A stretch of DNA of 64,000 nt, taken from Bacteroidaceae bacterium. GTDB lineage: Bacteria > Bacteroidota > Bacteroidia > Bacteroidales > Bacteroidaceae. A program made the position numbers and the translations under genes. The DNA is taken from the NCBI GenBank assembly GCA_017619585.1, contig JAFZSA010000011.1, positions 62,001-126,000 of the forward strand. The letters are read 5' to 3'. Shown here in pieces: positions 16,652 to 25,860 of this stretch. How positions within the stretch are numbered: the stretch's first letter is position 1; every line of letters starts with the position of its first letter. Under the pieces are notes generated by a model. It was not told where the DNA came from. It ran no database searches and was given only the letters and a program-made list of their open reading frames with translations.

Positions 16652-17980
16652 TTAAGCATTTTCTTTACGTAGGATATCCAGACCCTCGCGAACGATGCGC
16701 TGCAATTCCAGCTTGCTGCTGTCCACGAACTCTGCAATGGCAAAATCCTCAGGAGCAACCTCGTAGATACCCAGGGCCTCCTGACGGTCGATATCACCAG
16801 TAATAATTGCCTTAATCAGATAACCTGCATAGATATCCATTGGGAATACCTTGTCATACTCACCACTCATAATCATGTGGCGCTCACCACCCTTGACACG
16901 AGCATCCATAACATATTCCTTCTTCTTGCCAAACAGCCAAGAGAAGTAGCTACGGTGTGTGCTGAAGGTGTTGAAGCGGGGCATGATCCAACCCAGCATC
17001 TCGTCGGCATGATCGCCTTCGGGGATGACGTTCACCTCTGTAGCATGAGCTGCCAGGAATCCGTCTGCTGTGGTCTTGATGCCTGTCATCACGTTTCCGT
17101 TGATGATACGGCTACCCTCAACCTTTGCATTACCCTCGATAAGAGTTGTAAGCTTCTGGCCAACCAGCATCTTGTAATACTTGGGAGCACTTACCTCGCT
17201 ACCTGCCAATGCAATAGTACGTGTAAAGTCCACCTTACCATTGTTCATCAAACGGCCAACGAAGATTACCTCCTCAGCACCCAGTGTCCATACAACCTCG
17301 CCCTTGTTGACGGGAGAAACATGATTGATCTGTACACCAACGTTACCTGCAGGAGCGGGACCATCGAACACGTTAACCTCACAGTCCTTGGCTACTGTCA
17401 GAGCAGGATTGCTCTGCTTAGCACTAACGCCCAGATAAACCTTAGCCAACTTGCTCAATGCTGTGATACCTGCCTGGAAGTCTGCTTCCTGACCAGCCAA
17501 GACATACTCGAAGTCCTGACTCAGAGGCATGCTGTTGAAAGCACTAACGAAGATTGCCTTGGGAGCATCCTCGGGATTAGCCACAACGTCATAGGGACGC
17601 TGACGGAAGAATCCAAACAGGCCACTCTCTAAAAGCAAAGACTTAACATCACCCTTCACATCAAACTGGCGGGCTTCCTGCTTGCCGTCGGACTGAACGC
17701 GAATGCTCATCAGCTTGCGCCTTTCGCCACGCTCAACCAGAGAAACCGTACCACTGACAGGGCTAACAAATTTTACCTCGGGATGTAGTTTATCTACAAA
17801 CAGTGCATCCCCGACCTTTACGGCATCACCTTCCTTGACAACTACTTTGGGTTTCAGACCGCAAAAATCGTCTGGAACGAGTGCATACTCTCCAGGGCAA
17901 TTAATGCTGGCAGTCTCCTTCGTAGCTTTGCCTTTCAGGTTGATATCCAGGCCTTTACGTAATTTGATTACACTTGCCAT
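16652..17980 (-). CDS. nqrA: Na+-translocating NADH:quinone reductase subunit A
   Basis: First gene of the operon, 442 residues, cytosolic, linked to quinone binding in the complex. Recognisable by the N-terminal biotinyl-lipoyl-like region (IKLRKGLDINLKGK, then VVVKEGDAVKVGDALF) and by RPYDVVANPEDAPKAIFVS. The promoter at 18018-18048 gives a leader of about 32 nt. The six genes have gaps of 2-18 bp and form one transcript. Confidence 0.97.
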   Translation of the reverse strand: MASVIKLRKGLDINLKGKATKETASINCPGEYALVPDDFCGLKPKVVVKEGDAVKVGDALFVDKLHPEVKFVSPVSGTVSLVERGERRKLMSIRVQSDGKQEARQFDVKGDVKSLLLESGLFGFFRQRPYDVVANPEDAPKAIFVSAFNSMPLSQDFEYVLAGQEADFQAGITALSKLAKVYLGVSAKQSNPALTVAKDCEVNVFDGPAPAGNVGVQINHVSPVNKGEVVWTLGAEEVIFVGRLMNNGKVDFTRTIALAGSEVSAPKYYKMLVGQKLTTLIEGNAKVEGSRIINGNVMTGIKTTADGFLAAHATEVNVIPEGDHADEMLGWIMPRFNTFSTHRSYFSWLFGKKKEYVMDARVKGGERHMIMSGEYDKVFPMDIYAGYLIKAIITGDIDRQEALGIYEVAPEDFAIAEFVDSSKLELQRIVREGLDILRKENA

Positions 17981-18017
17981 ATTTAGAATTAATAAAATAT
18001 ATTTTATTTTGCGGGTG

Positions 18018-18048
18018 CAAAGTTACAAATAAGCGAGCGGAATACAAA
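18018..18048 (-). promoter_or_regulatory. Promoter of nqrABCDEF
   Basis: Minus-strand TTTG (18048-18045), 19-bp spacer, TAACTTTG (18025-18018): full consensus. Confidence 0.8.
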
Positions 18049-18123
18049 ATAAAACCTATTTTATTTTTATGCCCAAGCAAGAGTACTTTCAGACATCGTT
18101 CAAAGGTACAAATAAGCGCGGAG

Positions 18124-18429
18124 TTAAGCTGGCTTTATATTCCCATGCTGGGAACAAAACATTCCCACGTTGGGAATGAAAAATAAGCTATAAGAGGACA
18201 AATGGTTTATAATAGTAACCAATAACTGATAAGACTGTGCGGAAATTCCTTGACGTAAGACATAATGGTCGGCCTCATATTCATGAACATCCCTAAGGCT
18301 GATGCCAAGAACATAAGCCAACGGATTCCAACACTGTAGCACCTGTACTAAAGTAAATGCAACCACCTGCACCTCAGGCAGAATATGAATGGGGAAGGCA
18401 AATTTAAACGGACATTCCGAATCTCGCAA
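18124..18429 (-). pseudogene. Remnant of a BlaR1/M56-family peptidase
   Basis: A 101-codon open frame whose central part (WNPLAYVLGISL, then RDVHEYEADHYVLRQG and SAQSYQLL) matches the segment of M56 (BlaR1-like) membrane peptidases just after the zinc-binding HExxH helix: N-P, then HEYEAD, then Y-Q-L-L. The HExxH motif, the membrane helices before it and everything after are missing, and the C-terminal residues come from palindromic repeats at 18140-18183. I read it as a gene fragment, not a functional protein. The match was made by eye only. Confidence 0.6.
18140..18183. repeat. Two 22-bp palindromic repeat units
   Basis: TTCCCA-TGC-TGGGAA (18140-18154) and TTCCCA-CGT-TGGGAA (18162-18176), dyad centres 22 bp apart, separated by an A-rich 7-bp spacer. 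Confidence 0.85.
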
Positions 18430-18431
18430 AA

Positions 18432-18508
18432 TTTCGATATCGAAAACTTACGATATCCGAGCATATTTAACGTTTATTCGTAGTAATAGAACAGTTATTT
18501 GTAGTAAT
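18432..18508. repeat. Short palindromes and a 21-bp direct repeat upstream of tamB
   Basis: TTTCGATATCGAAA (18432-18445) is a perfect 14-bp palindrome. TTATTCGTAGTAAT (18474) and TTATTTGTAGTAAT (18495) are direct repeats 21 bp apart. The rest of the 18430-18645 gap holds only the tamB promoter candidate. Confidence 0.7.
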
Positions 18509-18553
18509 CAGAAAAAATGAAGTGATTCAAATGCTTTTCCAAAATATTTTTTA

Positions 18554-18561
18554 TACTTTTG
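18554..18561 (+). promoter_or_regulatory. Probable -7 box for tamB
   Basis: TACTTTTG matches TAnnTTTG. No clear -33 box at the right distance. Leader would be about 80 nt to ATG 18646. Confidence 0.4.
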
Positions 18562-18645
18562 TTCTTGATTTCACGAAAACCAAAATAAATAAGGTAATAC
18601 AGCAGCATAAAAGCATTAAAATTCATAGCAAGATGCCTGGCGGGA

Positions 18646-21600
18646 ATGGTCCTGATAGTCTACCTGATAGGATTTTCCCTTTCCAAAATTCCAGCCGTAC
18701 AGAGCTGGGCCGCTGAAGTCGTATCCAATTCCCTGACAGAGTTCTTGGGCACAAAAGTTGAAATAGGGAACGTAAGCCCAGGACTTTTCAACCGACTTAT
18801 AATTGACGATGTTAAGGTTTATGACCAGCAGGACTCCCTGATGCTGAGTGCTGCACGTATGGCCGCAAAGATAAGAATCCTGCCTCTGATAGAGAAGAAA
18901 GTCCACATTGACAATGCCCAGCTCATTGGCGCAAACATATCACTATATAAGGCTGACGCAAAAAGCCAGCTAAACTGCCAGTTCCTGATAGACAAGTTCA
19001 GCAAGAAAGAAAAAGATGACTCAAAGCCAAACATACAGATAGGCACCCTTCTGGTCAGAAGAAGCACTCTGAGATACAATGTTTGGGACAAAGCCCCCAC
19101 TCCACACAAGTTTAATCCCAATCATCTGTCCGTAAGAAACCTGGACGTAAATGCCAAGGTACTCCTCAATATGCCAGACACTATGGCTGTCAACCTAAAG
19201 AGGCTCAGCTTCTCGGAAGAGTGTGGGCTAACGGTTCGCCAACTATCCTTCCTCTTAAATGCCAACAGCAAAGCGGCCACACTTTCTGACTTCAACCTTC
19301 TGACCAAAAGCTCGGATCTGAAGATTGCCCAATTGCAAGCCAACTACCCAGATATCCCTACAGAAGGGGACTTCAAACAGTGGCTAAAGCAGACAAATAT
19401 AAAAGGTACAGTTGAGGCAAACATCGTACCTTCTGACTTCGCCATATTTACCGACAAGTTACAGCATTTTGCAGATCATATTCATATTGCCGGAGAATGT
19501 ATGCTTCAGGAAGGCAACCTGTCCCTACCCGATTTTATGTTCTCTGATGCAAGAGAGAACGTGCAACTTGAGGCATCTGCTATGATCTGCAACATCACAA
19601 GCACCCCTTCCGTAAACATCAACAACCTACGATTAAGGACTAGTCCTAACATCCAACAATTCATTGCCAGGAACCTACGTGGCGAAGAGCCGAAGTTGAA
19701 CCCGTATCTGGCAAATGCTGGAAACATACTTACTGAAGGCCATATCAGCTACCATAACAACACATTGGAGGCTAACCTCAACACAACCACACAGATAGGT
19801 AGCGTAAGCCTGCAGGGCAAACTTACAGAAAAAGACAAGATTCTGGCTAAGGTGTCAACGGACAAGTTCAATCTGGGACAGCTACTATCAGACGGCAAGC
19901 CCTCTGATTTGGGTAACATTGCCCTTACGGCTAATATCAACGGACGTCTGCATGGCCAGGAGAACAAGCCAGAACTCACCCTTGAAAGTGTCATCAGCAG
20001 CCTTGTCTTCCGCAATCACGAATACAGGAACATCATCCTTAACGGCAGTACCAAGGGAACCATCTATAGCGGAAACTTAGACCTTGCGGACCTTAATGGT
20101 TCTGTGCAGTTGAAGGGGCAGGCCGACCTGCACTCCAACAGGAAGAGCTTCCTCTGCTCTGGCATTATTTCCAACCTGTCACCCTATCACCTGAGCCTCA
20201 CCAAATCACAAGAGGGGCTCTGCTATAGCGGCAAAATAGATGCCGACGTAAGTCTCATGGAGATGGACCACATAACTGGAGACATTGCCGTCAAAGACGT
20301 TACCATATACACACCACAAGGTGCTCCTACAGTAATAGACAGCATCTGCCTTAGAAGCCTGTATAACGAGGACGGACAGCACTTCTCTGTCTCAAGCCCG
20401 ATTGTGGACGCTCACGCTGTAGGACATTTCAAATGGAAAGACTTACTACCCTCTTTCCTGAACATCACACACCAGGCACTGCCTAGCATCTTCCCAGAAC
20501 CACGTTCAAAGGTCACAACTGAGAACGACTTCACCTTTGCCATTTCTGCCAAGGACACCACCTTGCTAAGCTCTATAACGGGAACCGAGATTAAGATTCC
20601 TGAAACAGCCATCATTCAGGGAGAGATGAACAACATCACCCAGAGAATCATCCTCAATGCCAACATACCAGAATTCTATTATGCCGGTAATGATCTCAGA
20701 CATACAGAGCTCCATCTCGAAAGCTACAAAAACATCATACAAACCAGCCTGAAGACGGAACGAATGATAAAGGGGAAAGCCACAGAGCTGAACCTGAACG
20801 CATACGCAAACCAAGACAAACTGATAACACGCTTGGATTGGGATAACCACAAGAGCCCCGCTATGAAGGGTAACATCAATCTGATTGGATATTTCCATCG
20901 CGACCTCTCTGACCGACAGGCAATAGAAGGAGTCATCAACACCTCCAACATTATCATCAATGACACCATTTGGACATTATTGCCTGCCCACGTGAATTAT
21001 CATGACAATGTTGTGGATGTTGAGAATGTAAAACTGACATGCGAGAACAGGCACATTGCCCTAAACGGAAGAATGTCAAAGGAGAGTACAGACTCGCTGA
21101 CCGCCGATCTGAACCAGATAGACCTTGCCTATATCTTTGACCTTGTCAATTTTCACTCTGTAGATTTCGACGGAAAAGCCACTGGATTGGTCTATGCCAC
21201 CTCCGTATTAAAGAAGCCAAACATAGATGGTTATCTGCATATCCAGGACTTCACCCTGAATGGTGCCCCTATGGGTGATGCCGACACATATTGCAACTGG
21301 GGAAGCAAGGGCAAAACCATCACTCTAGATGCACACATGAGGGATCTTGCCACCAAGCAACAGACCAGCGTCAGTGGCACCATAACTCCCGGAAAGGAAG
21401 AAGGAAGCGGACTTGACCTGTATATACGAGCCAACCGAACCAATATTGCATTCCTTGACAAATGGACCAAGGATATCTTCAGCAATCTATCCGGCAACGT
21501 AAGCGGATGGGCACGCCTGCACGGCCCCTTCAAAACCTTTGCAATGGATGGAGACCTTATTATTAACGAAGCCTCTATGCACGTCCTTTCACTTGGCGTT

Positions 21601-23052
21601 GATTACCATGCAGCAGGAGACAGCGTTATCATGCGCCCCGGTAACATCTGGCTCAAGGACATAACTATCCATGACCCCTATAGCAATGGTATAGATCAAG
21701 ACCACACGGCCATTCTGGACGGTCATCTAATGTATGACCGCTTTACTAACATGAGGTACCAGTTCAATGCCACAGCCCACAACATTCTGGGTTATGACTT
21801 CCACGACTTCGGAGATGCCAACTTCTACGGAACAGTCTTTGCAGACGGAACACTGAAGCTGTCAGGACGCCCAGGCGAACTGAATGTTGACGTAGAGGTT
21901 ACACCCCAGAAGAAATCAACACTTGTATATAAGGTAGCATCTCCCGAGACCATTACAGAAGCAGGCTTCATTACCTATGTTTCACGCGCAGACTCCACAA
22001 AAAGCATACAGACAGAAACCGTTACACAGGAGAAGCCAAGTATGGACCTGCATATCAACTTCGACATTGACGTCACCCCCGACGCAACGCTCAAGCTATT
22101 AATGGACCTTCGCTCCGGCGATTACATCAATCTGGCAGGAAGCGGCCATATACTGGCCAACTTCTACAACAAGGGCAAGTTCCAAATGTACGGCACCTTC
22201 AGGGTTGACAACGGAACTTATAAGATGTCTGTGCAGGATGTCATCCGTAAGGACTTCCAGTTCCAACGCGACGGCACCATAGTCTTTGGCGGAGACCCCA
22301 TGCAAGCCTCACTGAACCTGAAAGCCAACTACACGGTCCCCAATGTATCCCTTGACGATCTCTCTGCCTCAAGTCTGGGCCTGGCCAATACCAGAGTAGA
22401 CTGTATCATGAATATTGGCGGACTGGCCGGACAACCTGTGGTAACCTTCGACTTTGACCTGCCCAATGCCAACGAGGACGAGAAGAAGATGGTCCGCTCC
22501 ATGGTGAATACAGAGGAGGAACGTAACATGCAGGTAATCTATCTACTGGGTATAGGACGATTCTACAGCTACGGAGCCCAGTATCAGGACAAAGGTGCCA
22601 GCGGACAAAGCAGCATGGCCATCAATTCGTTCCTAAGCAGTACCCTAAGTAGCCAGTTCAACCAGATACTCTCTAATGCCGTAGGCTCTAACAACTGGAC
22701 TTTCGGTACCAACCTGCGCACAGGAGAGACCGGTTGGGACCAGTTGGATGTGGAAGGTATCCTCAGTGGCAGGATGCTGAACAACAGGTTGGTGCTGAAC
22801 GGCAACTTCGGCTACCGCGAGAGCTACTATAGCACTAACAACTTCATTGGCGACTTCGATATCCAATATATCCTCACCCGAAACGGAGACTTCTCGCTAA
22901 AAGCCTATAACCAGACTAACGACAGGTACTTCGTGCAATCATCTCTAACTACTCAAGGATTGGGTATCCAATTTAAACGCGACTTCAACAACTGGAAAGA
23001 AGCCTTCAGAAAGCAGAAGACAAAAACGAAGAAGAAAACAAAGAAAGAATAA
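18646..23052 (+). CDS. tamB: TamB-family translocation/assembly protein (DUF490)
   Basis: Very large inner-membrane-anchored, beta-helical periplasmic protein of the TamB/AsmA-like class, which bridges the envelope and is linked to outer-membrane protein assembly or phospholipid transport. 1468 residues: an N-terminal hydrophobic segment (1-12), long repetitive beta region, and the conserved DUF490 C-terminal domain in about the last 400 residues (VRSMVNTEEERNMQVIYLLGIGRF near its end), ending in a Lys-rich tail. The frame is open upstream to 18598 without an ATG, so the anchor may start earlier from a non-ATG codon. No tamA is in the window. Confidence 0.9.
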   Translation: MVLIVYLIGFSLSKIPAVQSWAAEVVSNSLTEFLGTKVEIGNVSPGLFNRLIIDDVKVYDQQDSLMLSAARMAAKIRILPLIEKKVHIDNAQLIGANISLYKADAKSQLNCQFLIDKFSKKEKDDSKPNIQIGTLLVRRSTLRYNVWDKAPTPHKFNPNHLSVRNLDVNAKVLLNMPDTMAVNLKRLSFSEECGLTVRQLSFLLNANSKAATLSDFNLLTKSSDLKIAQLQANYPDIPTEGDFKQWLKQTNIKGTVEANIVPSDFAIFTDKLQHFADHIHIAGECMLQEGNLSLPDFMFSDARENVQLEASAMICNITSTPSVNINNLRLRTSPNIQQFIARNLRGEEPKLNPYLANAGNILTEGHISYHNNTLEANLNTTTQIGSVSLQGKLTEKDKILAKVSTDKFNLGQLLSDGKPSDLGNIALTANINGRLHGQENKPELTLESVISSLVFRNHEYRNIILNGSTKGTIYSGNLDLADLNGSVQLKGQADLHSNRKSFLCSGIISNLSPYHLSLTKSQEGLCYSGKIDADVSLMEMDHITGDIAVKDVTIYTPQGAPTVIDSICLRSLYNEDGQHFSVSSPIVDAHAVGHFKWKDLLPSFLNITHQALPSIFPEPRSKVTTENDFTFAISAKDTTLLSSITGTEIKIPETAIIQGEMNNITQRIILNANIPEFYYAGNDLRHTELHLESYKNIIQTSLKTERMIKGKATELNLNAYANQDKLITRLDWDNHKSPAMKGNINLIGYFHRDLSDRQAIEGVINTSNIIINDTIWTLLPAHVNYHDNVVDVENVKLTCENRHIALNGRMSKESTDSLTADLNQIDLAYIFDLVNFHSVDFDGKATGLVYATSVLKKPNIDGYLHIQDFTLNGAPMGDADTYCNWGSKGKTITLDAHMRDLATKQQTSVSGTITPGKEEGSGLDLYIRANRTNIAFLDKWTKDIFSNLSGNVSGWARLHGPFKTFAMDGDLIINEASMHVLSLGVDYHAAGDSVIMRPGNIWLKDITIHDPYSNGIDQDHTAILDGHLMYDRFTNMRYQFNATAHNILGYDFHDFGDANFYGTVFADGTLKLSGRPGELNVDVEVTPQKKSTLVYKVASPETITEAGFITYVSRADSTKSIQTETVTQEKPSMDLHINFDIDVTPDATLKLLMDLRSGDYINLAGSGHILANFYNKGKFQMYGTFRVDNGTYKMSVQDVIRKDFQFQRDGTIVFGGDPMQASLNLKANYTVPNVSLDDLSASSLGLANTRVDCIMNIGGLAGQPVVTFDFDLPNANEDEKKMVRSMVNTEEERNMQVIYLLGIGRFYSYGAQYQDKGASGQSSMAINSFLSSTLSSQFNQILSNAVGSNNWTFGTNLRTGETGWDQLDVEGILSGRMLNNRLVLNGNFGYRESYYSTNNFIGDFDIQYILTRNGDFSLKAYNQTNDRYFVQSSLTTQGLGIQFKRDFNNWKEAFRKQKTKTKKKTKKE

Positions 23053-23054
23053 AT

Positions 23055-23086
23055 CGGAATATCGAAATTCCGAAATATCGAAAGAA
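23055..23086. repeat. Octanucleotide repeats between tamB and udk
   Basis: CGGAATAT, CGAAATTC, CGAAATAT and CGAAAGAA follow each other in 8-bp steps. CGGAAT-N6-ATTCCG is also a small dyad. It begins directly after the tamB stop. Confidence 0.7.
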
Positions 23087-23112
23087 TCCTTAAACATTTA
23101 AACTTTACCAAT

Positions 23113-23748
23113 ATGTATATCATAGGAATTGCCGGAGGAACCGGATCTGGGAAAACAACAGTAGTAAAGAAAATCATGGACGCCTTACCAACAGATAAGG
23201 TTGCAGTAATACCATTGGACTCTTACTATAACGACACCTCTCATCTCAGCATGGAGGAACGCAAGAAAATCAACTTCGACCACCCCAATGCCTTTGACTG
23301 GAAGTTGCTCACCCAACAAATTCAGGACCTGCGCGAACACAAAAGCATAGAACAGCCTACCTACAGCTATCTGATAAGCAACAGACTCCCAGAAACCATA
23401 CACATTGAACCTTGCGAGGTGATTATCATTGAGGGCATTATGGCGTTGTGGAAAAAAGAGCTGCGCGACCTTATGGACCTGAAGATTTTTGTTGATGCCG
23501 ACCCCGACGAGCGACTTATTCGCGTCATCCAACGTGATGTTATAGAACGCGGACGAACCGCCCAAATGGTGATTGACCGATACCGCGAGGTGCTGAAACC
23601 TATGCACCAGGAATTTATAGAGCCCACTAAACGATATGCCGACCTTATCATTCCCCTTGGCGGCACCAACAAGCAGGCCATCCATATCATGCGCTCCTAC
23701 ATTTTCCTTCATGTTTCCAACATTCAGGCGTTAGGAAATCAAGAATAA
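23113..23748 (+). CDS. udk: Uridine kinase
   Basis: Phosphorylates uridine and cytidine to UMP and CMP in pyrimidine salvage. 211 residues, full length. P-loop GIAGGTGSGKTT at residues 5-16; IPLDSYYND (substrate side), FDHPNAFDW and EGIMALW are family hallmarks; lid region with DVIERGRTAQMVIDRY. It follows tamB by 60 bp and may share its transcript. Confidence 0.97.
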   Translation: MYIIGIAGGTGSGKTTVVKKIMDALPTDKVAVIPLDSYYNDTSHLSMEERKKINFDHPNAFDWKLLTQQIQDLREHKSIEQPTYSYLISNRLPETIHIEPCEVIIIEGIMALWKKELRDLMDLKIFVDADPDERLIRVIQRDVIERGRTAQMVIDRYREVLKPMHQEFIEPTKRYADLIIPLGGTNKQAIHIMRSYIFLHVSNIQALGNQE

Positions 23749-23780
23749 CTATAAAGATGTTAAATACAAATAAAAAGAAG

Positions 23781-23801
23781 GAATAACTTTTTGTTATTCC
23801 A
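23781..23801 (+). terminator. Hairpin after udk, overlapping the next promoter
   Basis: GGAATAAC-TTTTT-GTTATTCC, a perfect 8-bp stem with a 5-nt loop, 32 bp after the udk stop. No T-run follows, so termination is plausible but not certain. Its loop side contains the -33 box of the next gene. Confidence 0.5.
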
Positions 23802-23821
23802 GAGAGAATTTGTAATATTGC
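23791..23821 (+). promoter_or_regulatory. Promoter of the exported protein at 23849
   Basis: TTTG (23791-23794), 19-bp spacer, TAATATTG (23814-23821), one mismatch in the -7 box. The ATG is 27 bp downstream. Confidence 0.6.
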
Positions 23822-23848
23822 AGTCGTAAACCACAAAAAACAAGAGAT

Positions 23849-24652
23849 ATGAAGCATTTTACACTCGCTCTGGTGGCAGCTGCCGCCTTCTGTTCACAGG
23901 CTTTTGGACAGAACAGGGTTAAAAACTTATACACAGTTGGAGAGACCTTGAATGTAAGTCTGCTTGACAACGAACAACCCGTACAGATTAACCGAACATT
24001 ATTTGCCGGTTACAACACCATCTGCCTTCCCATGAGCCTTACAGCCGCTCAGTTACAGGCAGCAGCAAAGGATGTTCAAGTAGAGCGCCTTATCTCTATC
24101 GGTCAGGAGGGAAGCACCCTTAACATGTACTTCCTGGATTGTACATCCGAGGGCATCGAGGCTGGTATCCCCTACCTTATCTACTCTCCCACCGTACAGA
24201 CCTTACGTGCCAAGAGCACAGACGCCACAGCAGTCAACACCAGCCTCAAGAGCATCACCAAGACTGATGCAGAGGGAAACCAGATTACCTTTGGTAGTAG
24301 CTGGGAAAGTGTTCAGGTTGCCGGACGTTATGGTATCCCCGCCATGCAGAATAGCGATGAACTTCAGAGCATCCTTATCTGCACAACAGGAGACAAGACC
24401 TTCCTGCCTACCCGCTGTGGTTTTACATGGGATAGCCAAAGCCTAACAGCACAGACACTTGAGATTAAGCACATTACAGACCTTGCCGGCGAAGAGACAT
24501 GTATCAAGGACCTGAAGGCAAAAGACGCTGTGGTTGACATCTACAACACTCAGGGTGCTGTGGTACTTTCAAAAACAAACATCAACAAGGCAATGAAGAC
24601 CCTGCCACGCGGCATCTATGTCATCAATGGTCTGAAGGTTGGCGTAAACTAA
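23849..24652 (+). CDS. Exported protein with T9SS-like C-terminal domain
   Basis: 267 residues, function not recognised. A clear signal peptide (1-20, ending SQAFG) and a beta-rich middle. The last 40 residues (VVDIYNTQGAVVL ... LPRGIYVINGLKV) match the C-terminal module also found on the C10 protease, the GH76-like protein and the two M6 proteases of this window, which resembles the type IX secretion/sorting domain. Expected surface-exposed or secreted. It has its own promoter; the maf frame begins directly behind it in the same frame. Confidence 0.75.
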   Translation: MKHFTLALVAAAAFCSQAFGQNRVKNLYTVGETLNVSLLDNEQPVQINRTLFAGYNTICLPMSLTAAQLQAAAKDVQVERLISIGQEGSTLNMYFLDCTSEGIEAGIPYLIYSPTVQTLRAKSTDATAVNTSLKSITKTDAEGNQITFGSSWESVQVAGRYGIPAMQNSDELQSILICTTGDKTFLPTRCGFTWDSQSLTAQTLEIKHITDLAGEETCIKDLKAKDAVVDIYNTQGAVVLSKTNINKAMKTLPRGIYVINGLKVGVN

Positions 24653-24691
24653 CAAAAAAAGGAGACTATTACGGAAAATTATAATATTATA

Positions 24692-25246
24692 TTGGCAAGC
24701 AACTCACCCAGACGGCGCGAGTTGCTTGCTGGTTTAGGACTCCCTTACGAGGTAAGGATTGTCTCAGGAATAGACGAATCATACCCTGCCAATATGGATG
24801 CGGCAGAGGTTCCTCAATATATCAGTCAGCAGAAAGCCAACGCCTATACGCTTACAGACTCAGAACTTCTGATAACAGCAGACACCATAGTATGCCTTGA
24901 CAATGAGATTCTGGGCAAACCTAAAGACGACACTGAAGCCCGTCTGATGCTCTCGAAACTCTCAGGGCGGACCCATCAGGTAATAACTGGCGTTACACTT
25001 ACTACAACAAAGTGGTCACACACTTTCTCTTGCACAAGCAACGTTACATTTGCCACTCTAACTGGGCAGGAGATAGACTATTACATACAAAACTATCATC
25101 CACTGGACAAGGCTGGAGCCTATGGCATTCAAGAGTGGATAGGATATATTGGCGTTACAAAACTAGAGGGATCCTACTTCAACGTGATGGGACTACCAGT
25201 ACAACGCTTATACACGGAACTGAAAAAATTAAACATAAAAATATGA
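24692..25246 (+). CDS. maf: Maf-like nucleotide pyrophosphatase, no ATG start
   Basis: Maf proteins hydrolyse non-canonical or pyrimidine nucleoside triphosphates (dTTP/UTP or modified). The family core is intact: SNSPRRREL at the start, ADTIVCLDNEILGKP, GAYGIQ and a GSYFNVMGLP C-terminus; about 184 residues. Odd: no ATG or GTG lies between the preceding TAA (24650) and the core. The first plausible initiator is TTG at 24692; ATT at 24668 would add ITENYNII, closer to the usual N-terminus. Its stop overlaps the next ATG (ATGA). Confidence 0.9.
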   Translation: MASNSPRRRELLAGLGLPYEVRIVSGIDESYPANMDAAEVPQYISQQKANAYTLTDSELLITADTIVCLDNEILGKPKDDTEARLMLSKLSGRTHQVITGVTLTTTKWSHTFSCTSNVTFATLTGQEIDYYIQNYHPLDKAGAYGIQEWIGYIGVTKLEGSYFNVMGLPVQRLYTELKKLNIKI

Positions 25247-25788
25247 AACACTATTCATTATTCCTTGCCGTTTTAGGCTTACTATTCACAATGGCTTCAT
25301 GTAAAAAGAATGACTATTCATCCTACCCTCCAACATGGAAAGGATTCCAATTTACATGTAACGGTCAAACTGTTAATACCAAAACAGGTATTCATGCAGG
25401 CGATGTCATTACTGTTACTGCCCTGCAGGACGAGAAGGGACATCTTATCAATGCATGCACCTACAATTGGTCAGCAAGAGCTACTATTCAGAAAGAAGAC
25501 GGCACCTACAAAGCAGATTCTCTTTTCTATACAAGAACACTCCAAACCAACTACGACTACTACGGTGGCGTCGATCCCTCTGTAGAAATCAAGATTCCAA
25601 CCAACGCCTCAGGAAAGGCAACATTATCATTCAATGCTGATTTCAACTACAGCGGCAACGGTATTCAGGTATCAGACGGAGGCACCTACGAGAGTTCTAC
25701 CGGCACATCAGGTAGCATACACTCCTACTCTGGTGCAATAAGCGGCGGTTCCAAAGGCTCCGTTACCTTCACCATCAACGAGCGATGA
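25243..25788 (+). CDS. Hypothetical lipoprotein
   Basis: 181 residues with a lipoprotein signal peptide (LLFTMASC, Cys about residue 20) and a beta-rich mature part ending in a Gly/Ser-rich stretch. No family recognised. The ATGA overlap with maf implies translational coupling. The mature protein would sit in the periplasm or outer membrane. Function unknown. Confidence 0.75.
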   Translation: MKHYSLFLAVLGLLFTMASCKKNDYSSYPPTWKGFQFTCNGQTVNTKTGIHAGDVITVTALQDEKGHLINACTYNWSARATIQKEDGTYKADSLFYTRTLQTNYDYYGGVDPSVEIKIPTNASGKATLSFNADFNYSGNGIQVSDGGTYESSTGTSGSIHSYSGAISGGSKGSVTFTINER

Positions 25789-25789
25789 A

Positions 25790-25835
25790 AGGAATACTAT
25801 TCCTACAACAATAGGAATACTATCCCTACATCAAC
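25790..25835. repeat. Two 23-bp palindromic repeat units
   Basis: AGGAATA-C-TATTCCT (25790-25804) and TAGGAATA-C-TATCCCTA (25812-25828) are direct repeats 23 bp apart, each a dyad; they lie in the convergent gap between the lipoprotein and kdsC genes and could also act as a weak terminator. Confidence 0.75.
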
Positions 25836-25860
25836 AAGAAAACAAAGAGAAGAATTTACA

